DNA of 64,000 nt, taken from assembly GCA_037501455.1 (NCBI GenBank), contig CM074856.1, positions 50,311,001 to 50,375,000 of the forward strand. Reading direction: 5' to 3'. The notes beneath the pieces were generated by a model. The model was not told where the DNA came from. It made no database searches and was given only the letters and a program-made list of their open reading frames with translations. The stretch's first letter is position 1, and each line of letters begins with the position of its first letter. This document shows, in pieces, positions 37,007-51,071 of this stretch. The stretch is from Lantana camara (Eukaryota > Streptophyta > Magnoliopsida > Lamiales > Verbenaceae). A program made the position numbers and the translations under genes.

Positions 37007-38885
37007 CCAATGTTCCAACCGCCAGCCGTAGGCTTTTCCACACACACTGCATGTTGATCTTGATAAATTTGGATTTTTCTGGTGCAACATTGGGGTGTAA
37101 CCCCAAAACCCAAGTCATTATCGTAGACTAGTTCCTTGAGAGTTGGGAGGAACCCCAAGCCTGGGTTCGCCAGGATTGCACACAACCGCCCAAACGTGAT
37201 GGAACAGGCCCCCCAAGGGTGTAGGGCAAGATAAGGGACGCTGATCTTCATATTGGGCCAAAGGGAGGGGCATACCTATCGAGCGATCGACGGTATCTAT
37301 CACTAGATCCTCCATCAGAATGGCCGCTTTTAATTTTTTTTATATTTTCCCAAGCTTCCAACCGCCAACCGAAGGCTTTTCCACACACACTGCATGTTGA
37401 TCGTGATAAATTTGGATTTTTCTGGTGCAACATTGGGGTGTAACCCCAAAACCCAAGTCATTATCGTAGACTAGTTCCTTGAGTGTTGGGAGGAACCCCA
37501 AGCCTGGGTTCGCCAGGATTGCACACAACCGCCCAAGGTGATGGAACAGTCTCCCCAAGGATGTATGGCAAGTTAAGGGACGCTGATCTTCATTCTGGGC
37601 CAAAGGGAGGGGCATATCTATCGAGCGATCGACGGCATCTATCACTAGATCCTCCATCAGAATGACCGCTTTTAGTTTTTTTTATATTTTCCCAAGCTTC
37701 CAACCGCCAACCGTAGGCTTTTCCACACATACTGCATGCTGATCTTGAAAATTTTGAATTTTTCTGGTGCAACATTGGGGTGTAACCCCAAAACCCAAGC
37801 CATTATCATAGACTACTTCCTTCAGAGTTGGGAGGAACCCCAAGCTTCGGTTCGCCAGGATTGCACACAACCGCCCAAATATGATGGAACAGACTCCCCA
37901 AGGGTGTAGGGCAAGATAAGGGACGCTGATCTTCATTTTGAGCCAAAGGGAGGGGAATATCTATCGAGCGATCGACGGTATCTATCACTAGATCCTCCAT
38001 CAGAATGGCCGCTTTTAATTTTTTTTATATTTTCCCAAGCTTCCAACCGCTAACCGTAGGCTTTTCCACACACACTGCATGTTGATCTTGATAAATTTGG
38101 ATTTTTCTGGTGCAACATTGGGGTGTAACCCCAAAACCCAAGCCATTATCGTAGACGAGTTCCTTGAGAGTTGGGAGGAACCCCAAGCCTGGGTTCGCCA
38201 AGATTGCACACAACCGCCCAAACGTGATGGAACAGGCTCCCCAAGGGTGTAGGGCAATATAAGGGACGATGATCTTCATTTTGGGCCAAAGGGAGGGGCA
38301 TATCTATCGAGCGATCGACGGTATCTATCACTAGATCCTCCATCAGAATGGGCGCTTTTAATTTTTTTTATATTTTCCCAAGCTTCCAACCGCCAACCGT
38401 AGGCTTTTCCACACACACTGCATGTTGATCTTGATAAATTTGGATTTTTCTGGTGCAACATTGGGATGTAACCCCAAAACCCAAGCCATAATCGTTGACT
38501 AGTTCCTTGAGAGTTGGGAGGAACCCCAAGCCTGGGTTCGCCAAGATTGGACACAGCCGCCCAAACGTGGTGGAACTGGCTCCCAAGGGTGCAGGGCAAG
38601 ATAAGGGACGATGATCTTCATTTTGGGCCAAAGGGAGGGGCATATCTATCGAGTGAACTCCGGTATCTGTCACTAGATCCTCCATCAGAATGGCTGCTTT
38701 TAATTTTTTTTTAATTTTCCCAAGCTTCCAACCGCCAAGGGTAAGCTTTTCCACATACACTGCATGTTGATCTTGATAAATTTGGATTTTTCTGGTGCAA
38801 CATTGGGGTGTAACCCCAAAACCCAAGCCATTATCGTAGACTAGTTCCTTGAGAGTTGGGAGGAACCCCAAGCCTGGGTTCGCCA
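36830..38885 (+). repeat. Nested 6-monomer duplication, unit 1 (2,056 bp)
   Basis: Six monomers, beginning in one with ccagaattgcac and aaatataatgg and including cccaatgttcc, tattgggcc, accgcccaaggtg and gcatgctgatc subtypes. The same series restarts at 38,886. The matching pairs in the other HOR copies are at 46,247/48,305 and 57,554/59,610. Confidence 0.85.
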
Positions 38886-40510
38886 GAATTGCACACAACC
38901 GCCCAAATATAATGGAACAGGCTCCCCAAGGGTGTAGGGCAAGATAAGGGACGCTGATCTTCATTTTGGGCCAAAGGGAGGGGCATATCTATCGAGCGAT
39001 CTCCGCTATCTATCACTAGATCCTCCATCAGAATGCCCGCTTTTAATTTTTTTTATATTTTCCCAATGTTCCAACCGCCAACCGTAGGCTTTTCCACACA
39101 CACTGCATGTTGATCTTGATAAATTTGGATTTTTCTGGTGCAACATTGGGGTGTAACCCCAAAACCCAAGTCATTATCGTAGACTAGTTCCTTGAGAGTT
39201 GGGAGGAACCCCAAGCCTGGGTTCGCCAGGATTGCACACAACCGCCCAAACGTGATGGAACAGGCCCCCCAAGGGTGTAGGGCAAGATAAGGGACGCTGA
39301 TCTTCATATTGGGCCAAAGGGAGGGGCATACCTATCGAGCGATCGACGGTATCTATCACTAGATCCTCCATCAGAATGGCCGCTTTTAATTTTTTTTATA
39401 TTTTCCCAAGCTTCCAACCGCCAACCGAAGGCTTTTCCACACACACTGCATGTTGATCCTGATAAATTTGGATTTTTCTGGTGCAACATTGGGGTGTAAC
39501 CCCAAAACCCAAGTCATTATCGTAGACTAGTTCCTTGAGTGTTGGGAGGAACCCCAAGCCTGGGTTCGCCAGGATTGCACACAACCGCCCAAGGTGATGG
39601 AACAGTCTCCCCAAGGATGTATGGCAAGTTAAGGAACGCTGATCTTCATTCTGGGCCAAAGGGAGGGGCATATCTATCGAGCGATCGACGGCATCTATCA
39701 CTAGATCCTCCATCAGAATGACCGCTTTTAGTTTTTTTTATATTTTCCCAAGCTTCCAACCGCCAACCGTAGGCTTTTCCACACATACTGCATGCTGATC
39801 TTGAAAATTTTGAATTTTTCTGGTGCAACATTGGGGTGTAACCCCAAAACCCAAGCCATTATCATAGACTACTTCCTTCAGAGTTGGGAGGAACCCCAAG
39901 CTTCGGTTCGCCAGGATTGCACACAACCGCCCAAATATGATGGAACAGACTCCCCAAGGGTGTAGGGCAAGATAAGGGACGCTGATCTTCATTTTGAGCC
40001 AAAGGGAGGGGCATATCTATCGAGCGATCGACGGTATCTATCACTAGATCCTCCATCAGAATGGCCGCTTTTAATTTTTTTTATATTTTCCCAAGCTTCC
40101 AACCGCTAACCGTATGCTTTTCCACACACACTGCATGTTGATCTTGATAAATTTGGATTTTTCTGGTGCAACATTGGGGTGTAACCCCAAAACCCAAGCC
40201 ATTATCGTAGACGAGTTCCTTGAGAGTTGGGAGGAACCCCAAGCCTGGGTTCGCCAAGATTGCACACAACCGCCCAAACGTGATGGAACAGGCTCCCCAA
40301 GGGTGTAGGGCAATATAAGGGACGATGATCTTCATTTTGGGCCAAAGGGAGGGGCATATCTATCGAGCGATCGACGGTATCTATCACTAGATCCTCCATC
40401 AGAATGGGCGCTTTTAATTTTTTTTATATTTTCCCAAGCTTCCAACCGCCAACCGTAGGCTTTTCCACACACACTGCATGTTGATCTTGATAAATTTGGA
40501 TTTTTCTGGT
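38886..40510 (+). repeat. Nested 6-monomer duplication, unit 2 (partial)
   Basis: Repeats unit 1 at 2,056 bp until about 40,510, where the sequence passes into the 12-monomer block (acataggggtg, attatagtag). A small difference is cgtatgctt at 40,112 against cgtaggctt at 38,056. Confidence 0.83.
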
Positions 40511-43500
40511 GCAACATAGGGGTGTAACCCCAAAACCCAAGCCATTATAGTAGACTAGTTCCTTGAGAGTTGGGAGGAACCCCAAGCCTGGGTTCGCCAG
40601 GATTGTACACAACCGCCCAAACATGATGGAACAGGCTCCCCAAGGGTGTAGGGCAATATAAGGGACGATGATCTTCATTTTGGGCCAAAGGGAGGGGCAT
40701 ATCTATCGAGCGATCGACGGTATCTATCACTAGATCCTCCATCAGAATGGCCGCTTCTAATTTTTTTATATTTTCCCAATCTTCCAACCGCCAACCGTAG
40801 GCTTTTCCACACACACTGCATGTTGATCTTGATAAATTTGGATTTTTCTGGTGCAACATTGGGATGTAACCCCAAAACCCAAGCCATTATCGTAAACTAG
40901 TTCCTTGAGAGTTGGGAGGAACCCCAAGCCTGGGTTCACCAAGATTGCACACAACCGCCCAAACGTGGTGGAACTGGCTCCCAAGGGTGTAGGGCATGAT
41001 AAGGGACGATGATCTTCATTTTGGGCCAAAGGGAGGGGCATATATATCGAGCGATCTCCGGTATCTATCACTAGATCCTCCTTCAGAATGGCTGCTTTTA
41101 ATTTTTTTTATCTTTTTCCAAGCTTCCAACCGCCAACCGTAAGCTTTTCCACATACACTACATGTTGATCTTGATAAATTTGGATTTTTCTGGTGCAACA
41201 TTGGGGTGTAACCCCAAAACCCAAGCCATTATCGTAGACTAGTTCCTAGAGAGTTGGGAGGGACCCCAAGCCTGGGTTCGCGAGGATTGCACACAACCGC
41301 CCAAACGTGATGGAACAGGCTCCCCAAGGGTGTAGGGCAAGATAAGGGACGCTGATCTTCATTTTGGGCCAAAGGGAGGGGCATATCTATCGGGCGATCT
41401 CCGCTATCTATCACTAGATCCTCCATCAGAATGGCCACTTATAATTTTTTTTATATTTTCCCAACCTTCCAACCGCCAACCGTAGGCTTTTCCACACACA
41501 CTGCATGTTGATCGTGATAATTTTGGATTTTTCTGGTGCAACATTGGGGTGTAACCCCAAAACCCAAGTCATTATCGTAGACTAGTTCCTTGAGTGTTGG
41601 GAGGAACCCCAAGCCTGGGTTCGCCAGGATTGCACCCAACCGCCCATACGTGATGGAACAGGCTTCCCAAGGGTGTAGGGCAAGATAAGGGACGCTGATC
41701 TTCATTTTGGGCCAAAGGGAGGGGCATCTCTATCGAGCGATCTCCGATATCAATCCCTAGATCCTCCATCAGAATGGCCGCTTTTAATTTTTTTTATATT
41801 TTCCCAAGCTTCCAACCGCCAACCCTGGCTTTTCCACACACACTGAATGTTGATCTTGATAAATTTTGATTTTTCTGGTGCAACATTGGGGTGTAACCCA
41901 AAACACAGGCCATTATCGTAGACTAGTTCCTTGAGAGTTGGGAGGAACCCCAAGCCTGGGTTCGCCAGGATTGCACACAACCGCCCAAACGTCATGGAAC
42001 AGGCTCCCCAAAGGTGTAGGGCAAGATAAGGGACGCTGATCTTCATTTTGGGCCAAAGGGAGGGGCATATCTATCGAGCGATCTCCGATATCTATCACTA
42101 GATCCTCCATCAGAATGGCCGCTTTTAATTTTTTTTATATTTTCCCAAGCTTCCAACCGCCAACCGTAGGCTTTTCCACACACACTGTATGTTGATCTTG
42201 AAAATTTTGGATTTTTCTGGTGCAACATTGGGGTGTAACCCCAAACCCAAGCCATTATCGTAGACTAGTTCCTTGAGAGTTGGGAGGAACCCCAAGCCCG
42301 GGTTCGCCAGGATTGCACACAACCGCCCAAACGTGATGGAACAGGCTCCCCAAGGGTGTAGGGCAAGATAAGGGACGCTGATCTTCATTTTGGGCCAGAG
42401 GGAGAGGCATATCTATCGTGCGATCTTCGATATCTATCACTAGATCCTCCATCAGAATGGTCGCTTTTAATTTTTTTTTTATTTTCCCAAGCTTCCAACC
42501 GCCAACCGTAGGCTTTTTCACACACACTGCATGTTGATCTTGATAAATTTATATTTTTCTGGTGTAACATTGGGGTGTAACCCCAAAACCCAAGCCATTA
42601 TCGTAGACTAGTTCCTTGAGAGTTGGGAGGAACCCCAAGCCTAGGTTCGCCAGGATTGTACCCAACCGTCCAAACGTGATGGAACAGGCTCCCCAAGGGC
42701 GTAGGGCAAGATAAGGGACACTCATCTTCATTTTGAGCCAAAGGGAGGGGCATATCTATCGACCGATCGACGGTATCTATCACTAGATCCTCCTTCAGAA
42801 TGGCCGCTTTTAATTTTTTTCATATTTTCCCAAGCTTCCAACCGCCAACCGTAAGCTTTTCCACATACACTGCATGTTGATCTTGAAAATTTTGGATTTT
42901 TGTGGTGCAACATTGGGGTGTAACCCCAAAACCCAAGCCTTTATCGTAGACTAGTTCCTTGAGAGTTGGGAGGAACCCCAAGCCTGGGTTAGCCAGGATT
43001 GCACACAACCGCCCAAACGTGATGGAACAGGCTCCCCAAGGGTGTAGGGCAAGATAAGGGACGCTGATCTTCATTTTGGGCCAAAGGGCGGGGCATATCT
43101 ATCGAGCGATCTCCGGTATCTATCACTAGATCCTCCATCAGAATGGCCGCTTTTAATTTTGTTTATATTTTCCCAAGCTTCCAACCACCAACCGTAGGCT
43201 TTGCCACACACACTGCATGTTGATCTTGATAAATTTGGATTTTTCTGGTGCAACATTGGGGTGTAACCCCAAAACCCAAGCCATTATCGTAGACTAGTTC
43301 CTTGAGAGTTGGGAGGAACCCTAAGCCTGGGTTCGCCAGGATTGCACACAACCGCCCAAACGTGATGGAACAAGCCCCCCAAGGGTGTAGGGCAAGATAA
43401 GGGACGAATCTTCATTTTGGGCCAAAGGGAGGGGCATATCTATCGAGCGATCGACGGTATCTATCACTAGATCCTCCATCAGAATGGCCGCTTTTAATTT

Positions 43501-45372
43501 TTTTTATATTTTCCCAAGCTTCCAACCGCCAACCGTAGCCTTTTCCACACACACTGCATGTTGATCTTGATAAATTTGGATTTTTCGGGTGCAACATTGG
43601 GATGTAACCCCAAAACCCAAGCCATTATCGTAGACTAGTTCCTTGAGAGTTGGGAGGAACCCCAAGCCTGGGTTCGCCAAGATTGCACACAACCGCCCAA
43701 ACGTGGTGGAACTGGCTCCCAACGGTGTAGGGCAAGATAAGGGACGATGATCTTCATTTTGGACCAAAGGGAGGGGCATATCTATCGAGCGATCTCCGGT
43801 ATCTATCACTAGATCCTCCTTCAGAATGGCCGCTTTTAATTTTTTTTATATTTTCCCAAGCTTCCAACCGCAAACCGTAAGCTTTTCCACATACACTGCA
43901 TGTTGATCTTGATAAATTTGGATTTTTTTGGTGCAACATTGGGGTGTAACCCCAAAACCCAGGCCATTATCGTAGACTAGTTCCTTGAGAGTTTGGAAGA
44001 ACCCAAAGCCTGGGTTCGCCAGGATTGCACACAACCGCCGAAACGTGATGGAACAGGCTCCACAAGGGTGTAGGGCATCATAAGGGACGCTGATCTTCAT
44101 TTTGGGCCAAAGGGAGGGGAATATCTATCGGGTGATCGACGGTATCTATCAATAGATCCTCCATCAGAGTGGCCGCTTTTAATTGTTTTTATATTTTCCC
44201 AAGCTTCCAAATGCCAACCGAAGGCTTTTCCACACACGCTGCATGTTGATCTTGATAAATTTGGATTTTTCTGGTATAACATTGGGGTGTAACCCCAAAA
44301 CCCAAGCCATTATCGTATACTAGTTCCTTGAGAGTTGGGAGGAACCCCAAACCTGGGTTCTCCAGGATTGCACACAACTGCCCAAACGTGATGGAATAGG
44401 CTCCCCAAGGGTGTAGGGCAAGATAAGGGACGCTGATCTTCATTTTGGGCCAAAGGGAGGGGCGTATCTTTCGAGCGATCTCCGGTATCTATCACTAGAT
44501 CCTCCATCAGAATGGCCGCTTTTAATTTTTTTTATATTTTCCCAAGCTACCAACCGCCAACCGTAGGCTTTTCCACACACACTGCATCTTGATCTTGATA
44601 AATTTGGATTTTTCTGGTGCAACATTGGGGTGTAACCCCAAAACCCAAGCCATTATCGTAGACTAGTTCCTTGAGAGTTGGGAGGAACCCCAAGCCTGGG
44701 TTCGCCAGGATTGCACACAACCGCCGAAACGTGATGGAACAGGCTCCACAAGGGTGTAGAGCAACATAAGGGACGCTGATCTTCATTTTGGGCCAAAGGG
44801 AGGGGCATATCTATCGGGCGATCGACGGTATCTATCACTAGATCCTGCATCAGAATGGCCGCTTTTAATTTTTTTTATATTTTCCCAAGCTTCCAAATGC
44901 CAACCGTAGGCTTTTCCACACACACTGCATGTTGATCTTGATAAATTTTGATTTTTCTGGTATAACATTGGGCTGTAACCCCAAAACCCAAGCCATTATC
45001 GTATACTAGTTCCTTGAGAGTTGGGAGGAACCCCAAGCCTGGGTTCGCCAGGATTGCACACAACTGCCCAAACGTGATGGAAGAGGCTCACCAAGGGTGT
45101 AGGGCAAGATAAGGGACGCTGATCTTCATTTTGGGCCAAAGGGAGGGGCGTATCTATTGAGCGATCGACGGTATCTATCACTAGATCCTCCATCAGAAAA
45201 GCCGCTTTTAATTTTTTTTATATTTTCCCAAGCTTCCAACCGTCAACCGTAGGCTTTTCCACACACACTGCATGTTGATCTTGAAAATTTTGGATTTTTC
45301 TGGTGCAACATTGCGGTGTAACCCCGAAACCCAAGCCATTATCATAGACTACTTCCTTGAGAGTTGGGAGGA

Positions 45373-45388
45373 AACCCAAGCTTGGGTT
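45373..45388. repeat. 16-bp perfect palindrome, HOR copy 2
   Basis: Same palindrome, 9,250 bp after the first. Confidence 0.92.
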
Positions 45389-46925
45389 CGCCAGGATTGC
45401 ACACAACCGCCCAAATATGATGGAACAGGCTCCCCAAGGGTGTAGGGCAAGATAAGGGACGCTGATCTTCATTTCGGGCCAAAGGGAGGGGCATATCTAT
45501 TGTGCGATCGACGGTATCTATTACTAGATCCTCAATCAGAAAGGCCGCTTTTAATTTTTATTTTATTTTTCCAAGCTTCCAACCGCCAACCGTAGGCTTT
45601 TCTACACACACTGCATGTTGATCTTGATAAATTTGGATTTTTCTGGTGCAACATTGGGGTGTAACGCCAAAACCCTAGCCATTATCGTAGACGAGTTCCT
45701 TGAGAGTTGGGAGGAACCCCAAGCCTGGGTTCGCCAAGATTGCACACAACCGCCCAAACGTGATGGAACAGGCTCCCCAAGGGTGTAGGGCAATATAAGG
45801 GACGATGATCTTCATTTTGGGCCAAAGGGAGGGGCATATCTATCGAGCGATCGACGGTATCTATCACTAGATCCTCCATCAGAATGGCCGCTTCTAATTT
45901 TTTTTATATTTTACCAAGCTACCAACCGCCAACCGTAGGCTTTTCCACACACACTGCATGTTGATCTTGATAAATTTGGATTTTTCTGGTGCAACATTGG
46001 GATGTAACCCCAAAACCCAAGCCATAATCGTTGACTAGTTCCTTGAGAGTTGGGAGGAACCCCAAGCCTGGGTTCGCCAGAATTGCACACAACCGCCCAA
46101 ATATAATGGAACAGGCTCCCCAAGGGTGTAGGGCAAGATAAGGGACGCTGATCTTCATTTTGGGCCAAAGGGAGGGGCATATCTATCGAGCGATCTCCGC
46201 TATCTATCACTAGATCCTCCATCAGAATGCCCGCTTTTAATTTTTTTTATATTTTCCCAATGTTCCAACCGCCAACCGTAGGCTTTTCCACACACACTGC
46301 ATGTTGATCTTGATAAATTTGGATTTTTCTGGTGCAACATTGGGGTGTAACCCCAAAACCCAAGTCATTATCGTAGACTAGTTCCTTGAGAGTTGGGAGG
46401 AACCCCAAGCCTGGGTTCGCCAGGATTGCACACAACCGCCCAAACGTGATGGAACAGGCCCCCCAAGGGTGTAGGGCAAGATAAGGGACGCTGATCTTCA
46501 TATTGGGCCAAAGGGAGGGGCATACCTATCGAGCGATCGACGGTATCTATCACTAGATCCTCCATCAGAATGGCCGCTTTTAATTTTTTTTATATTTTCC
46601 CAAGCTTCCAACCGCCAACCGAAGGCTTTTCCACACACACTGCATGTTGATCGTGATAAATTTGGATTTTTCTGGTGCAACATTGGGGTGTAACCCCAAA
46701 ACCCAAGTCATTATCGTAGACTAGTTCCTTGAGTGTTGGGAGGAACCCCAAGCCTGGGTTCGCCAGGATTGCACACAACCGCCCAAGGTGATGGAACAGT
46801 CTCCCCAAGGATGTATGGCAAGTTAAGGGACGCTGATCTTCATTCTGGGCCAAAGGGAGGGGCATATCTATCGAGCGATCGACGGCATCTATCACTAGAT
46901 CCTCCATCAGAATGACCGCTTTTAG

Positions 46926-46935
46926 TTTTTTTTTT
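46926..46935 (+). repeat. T tract with two-base gain in HOR copy 2
   Basis: Ten T here against eight at 37,676-37,683 in copy 1. This changes the shift between the two HOR copies from 9,250 to 9,252 bp and is a simple slippage event. Confidence 0.88.
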
Positions 46936-49358
46936 ATATTTTCCCAAGCTTCCAACCGCCAACCGTAGGCTTTTCCACACATACTGCATGCTGATCTTGA
47001 AAATTTTGAATTTTTCTGGTGCAACATTGGGGTGTAACCCCAAAACCCAAGCCATTATCATAGACTACTTCCTTCAGAGTTGGGAGGAACCCCAAGCTTC
47101 GGTTCGCCAGGATTGCACACAACCGCCCAAATATGATGGAACAGACTCCCCAAGGGTGTAGGGCAAGATAAGGGACGCTGATCTTCATTTTGAGCCAAAG
47201 GGAGGGGAATATCTATCGAGCGATCGACGGTATCTATCACTAGATCCTCCATCAGAATGGCCGCTTTTAATTTTTTTTATATTTTCCCAAGCTTCCAACC
47301 GCTAACCGTAGGCTTTTCCACACACACTGCATGTTGATCTTGATAAATTTGGATTTTTCTGGTGCAACATTGGGGTGTAACCCCAAAACCCAAGCCATTA
47401 TCGTAGACGAGTTCCTTGAGAGTTGGGAGGAACCCCAAGCCTGGGTTCGCCAAGATTGCACACAACCGCCCAAACGTGATGGAACAGGCTCCCCAAGGGT
47501 GTAGGGCAATATAAGGGACGATGATCTTCATTTTGGGCCAAAGGGAGGGGCATATCTATCGAGCGATCGACGGTATCTATCACTAGATCCTCCATCAGAA
47601 TGGGCGCTTTTAATTTTTTTTATATTTTCCCAAGCTTCCAACCGCCAACCGTAGGCTTTTCCACACACACTGCATGTTGATCTTGATAAATTTGGATTTT
47701 TCTGGTGCAACATTGGGATGTAACCCCAAAACCCAAGCCATAATCGTTGACTAGTTCCTTGAGAGTTGGGAGGAACCCCAAGCCTGGGTTCGCCAAGATT
47801 GGACACAGCCGCCCAAACGTGGTGGAACTGGCTCCCAAGGGTGCAGGGCAAGATAAGGGACGATGATCTTCATTTTGGGCCAAAGGGAGGGGCATATCTA
47901 TCGAGTGAACTCCGGTATCTGTCACTAGATCCTCCATCAGAATGGCTGCTTTTAATTTTTTTTTAATTTTCCCAAGCTTCCAACCGCCAAGGGTAAGCTT
48001 TTCCACATACACTGCATGTTGATCTTGATAAATTTGGATTTTTCTGGTGCAACATTGGGGTGTAACCCCAAAACCCAAGCCATTATCGTAGACTAGTTCC
48101 TTGAGAGTTGGGAGGAACCCCAAGCCTGGGTTCGCCAGAATTGCACACAACCGCCCAAATATAATGGAACAGGCTCCCCAAGGGTGTAGGGCAAGATAAG
48201 GGACGCTGATCTTCATTTTGGGCCAAAGGGAGGGGCATATCTATCGAGCGATCTCCGCTATCTATCACTAGATCCTCCATCAGAATGCCCGCTTTTAATT
48301 TTTTTTATATTTTCCCAATGTTCCAACCGCCAACCGTAGGCTTTTCCACACACACTGCATGTTGATCTTGATAAATTTGGATTTTTCTGGTGCAACATTG
48401 GGGTGTAACCCCAAAACCCAAGTCATTATCGTAGACTAGTTCCTTGAGAGTTGGGAGGAACCCCAAGCCTGGGTTCGCCAGGATTGCACACAACCGCCCA
48501 AACGTGATGGAACAGGCCCCCCAAGGGTGTAGGGCAAGATAAGGGACGCTGATCTTCATATTGGGCCAAAGGGAGGGGCATACCTATCGAGCGATCGACG
48601 GTATCTATCACTAGATCCTCCATCAGAATGGCCGCTTTTAATTTTTTTTATATTTTCCCAAGCTTCCAACCGCCAACCGAAGGCTTTTCCACACACACTG
48701 CATGTTGATCCTGATAAATTTGGATTTTTCTGGTGCAACATTGGGGTGTAACCCCAAAACCCAAGTCATTATCGTAGACTAGTTCCTTGAGTGTTGGGAG
48801 GAACCCCAAGCCTGGGTTCGCCAGGATTGCACACAACCGCCCAAGGTGATGGAACAGTCTCCCCAAGGATGTATGGCAAGTTAAGGGACGCTGATCTTCA
48901 TTCTGGGCCAAAGGGAGGGGCATATCTATCGAGCGATCGACGGCATCTATCACTAGATCCTCCATCAGAATGACCGCTTTTAGTTTTTTTTATATTTTCC
49001 CAAGCTTCCAACCGCCAACCGTAGGCTTTTCCACACATACTGCATGCTGATCTTGAAAATTTTGAATTTTTCTGGTGCAACATTGGGGTGTAACCCCAAA
49101 ACCCAAGCCATTATCATAGACTACTTCCTTCAGAGTTGGGAGGAACCCCAAGCTTCGGTTCGCCAGGATTGCACACAACCGCCCAAATATGATGGAACAG
49201 ACTCCCCAAGGGTGTAGGGCAAGATAAGGGACGCTGATCTTCATTTTGAGCCAAAGGGAGGGGCATATCTATCGAGCGATCGACGGTATCTATCACTAGA
49301 TCCTCCATCAGAATGGCCGCTTTTAATTTTTTTTATATTTTCCCAAGCTTCCAACCGC

Positions 49359-51071
49359 TAACCGTATGCTTTTCCACACACACTGCATGTTGATCTTGAT
49401 AAATTTGGATTTTTCTGGTGCAACATTGGGGTGTAACCCCAAAACCCAAGCCATTATCGTAGACGAGTTCCTTGAGAGTTGGGAGGAACCCCAAGCCTGG
49501 GTTTGCCAAGATTGCACACAACCGCCCAAACGTGATGGAACAGGCTCCCCAAGGGTGTAGGGCAATATAAGGGACGATGATCTTCATTTTGGGCCAAAGG
49601 GAGGGGCATATCTATCGAGCGATCGACGGTATCTATCACTAGATCCTCCATCAGAATGGGCGCTTTTAATTTTTTTTATATTTTCCCAAGCTTCCAACCG
49701 CCAACCGTAGGCTTTTCCACACACACTGCATGTTGATCTTGATAAATTTGGATTTTTCTGGTGCAACATAGGGGTGTAACCCCAAAACCCAAGCCATTAT
49801 AGTAGACTAGTTCCTTGAGAGTTGGGAGGAACCCCAAGCCTGGGTTCGCCAGGATTGTACACAACCGCCCAAACATGATGGAACAGGCTCCCCAAGGGTG
49901 TAGGGCAATATAAGGGACGATGATCTTCATTTTGGGCCAAAGGGAGGGGCATATCTATCGAGCGATCGACGGTATCTATCACTAGATCCTCCATCAGAAT
50001 GGCCGCTTCTAATTTTTTTATATTTTCCCAAGCTTCCAACCGCCAACCGTAGGCTTTTCCACACACACTGCATGTTGATCTTGATAAATTTGGATTTTTC
50101 TGGTGCAACATTGGGATGTAACCCCAAAACCCAAGCCATTATCGTAAACTAGTTCCTTGAGAGTTGGGAGGAACCCCAAGCCTGGGTTCACCAAGATTGC
50201 ACACAACCGCCCAAACGTGGTGGAACTGGCTCCCAAGGGTGTAGGGCATGATAAGGGACGATGATCTTCATTTTGGGCCAAAGGGAGGGGCATATATAAC
50301 GAGCGATCTCCGGTATCTATCACTAGATCCTCCTTCAGAATGGCTGCTTTTAATTTTTTTTATCTTTTTCCAAGCTTCCAACCGCCAACCGTAAGCTTTT
50401 CCACATACACTACATGTTGATCTTGATAAATTTGGATTTTTCTGGTGCAACATTGGGGTGTAACCCCAAAACCCAAGCCATTATCGTAGACTAGTTCCTA
50501 GAGAGTTGGGAGGGACCCCAAGCCTGGGTTCGCGAGGATTGCACACAACCGCCCAAACGTGATGGAACAGGCTCCCCAAGGGTGTAGGGCAAGATAAGGG
50601 ACGCTGATCTTCATTTTGGGCCAAAGGGAGGGGCATATCTATCGGGCGATCTCCGCTATCTATCACTAGATCCTCCATCAGAATGGCCACTTATAATTTT
50701 TTTTATATTTTCCCAACCTTCCAACCGCCAACCGTAGGCTTTTCCACACACACTGCATGTTGATCGTGATAATTTTGGATTTTTCTGGTGCAACATTGGG
50801 GTGTAACCCCAAAACCCAAGTCATTATCGTAGACTAGTTCCTTGAGTGTTGGGAGGAACCCCAAGCCTGGGTTCGCCAGGATTGCACCCAACCGCCCATA
50901 CGTGATGGAACAGGCTTCCCAAGGGTGTAGGGCAAGATAAGGGACGCTGATCTTCATTTTGGGCCAAAGGGAGGGGCATCTCTATCGAGCGATCTCCGAT
51001 ATCAATCCCTAGATCCTCCATCAGAATGGCCGCTTTTAATTTTTTTTATATTTTCCCAAGCTTCCAACCGC
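49359..51071 (+). repeat. 1,713-bp duplication, unit 1
   Basis: Five monomers from the border of the nested 6-monomer repeat and the 12-monomer block, repeated directly downstream. The join lies in a shared 63-bp stretch at 51,009-51,071. The first copy of the large HOR has only one such unit. Confidence 0.9.

Larger units (their letters stand above)
34071..43320 (+). repeat. 27-monomer HOR, copy 1 (about 9,250 bp)
   Basis: From here to about 41,770 every diagnostic site recurs 9,250 bp downstream (9,252 after a two-T gain at 46,926-46,935). The unit contains monomers derived from the 1,026-bp duplication, a monomer with a 16-bp palindrome, a nested 6-monomer duplication (2,056 bp), and then, from about 40,424, a copy of the 12-monomer block seen at 26,379 and 30,490. 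Differences from copy 2 are rare, for instance t at 34,446 against c at 43,696. Confidence 0.88.

Noticed and set aside
38368..38964. Long minus-strand open frame (198 codons; also at 47,620-48,216 and 58,925-59,521)
   Set aside because: It is made only of satellite sequence and exists because two neighbouring monomers happen to stay in frame. The 343-bp period is not a multiple of three, so frames shift at each unit. Copies differ by frameshifts and stops, and there is no sign of codon-level constraint.
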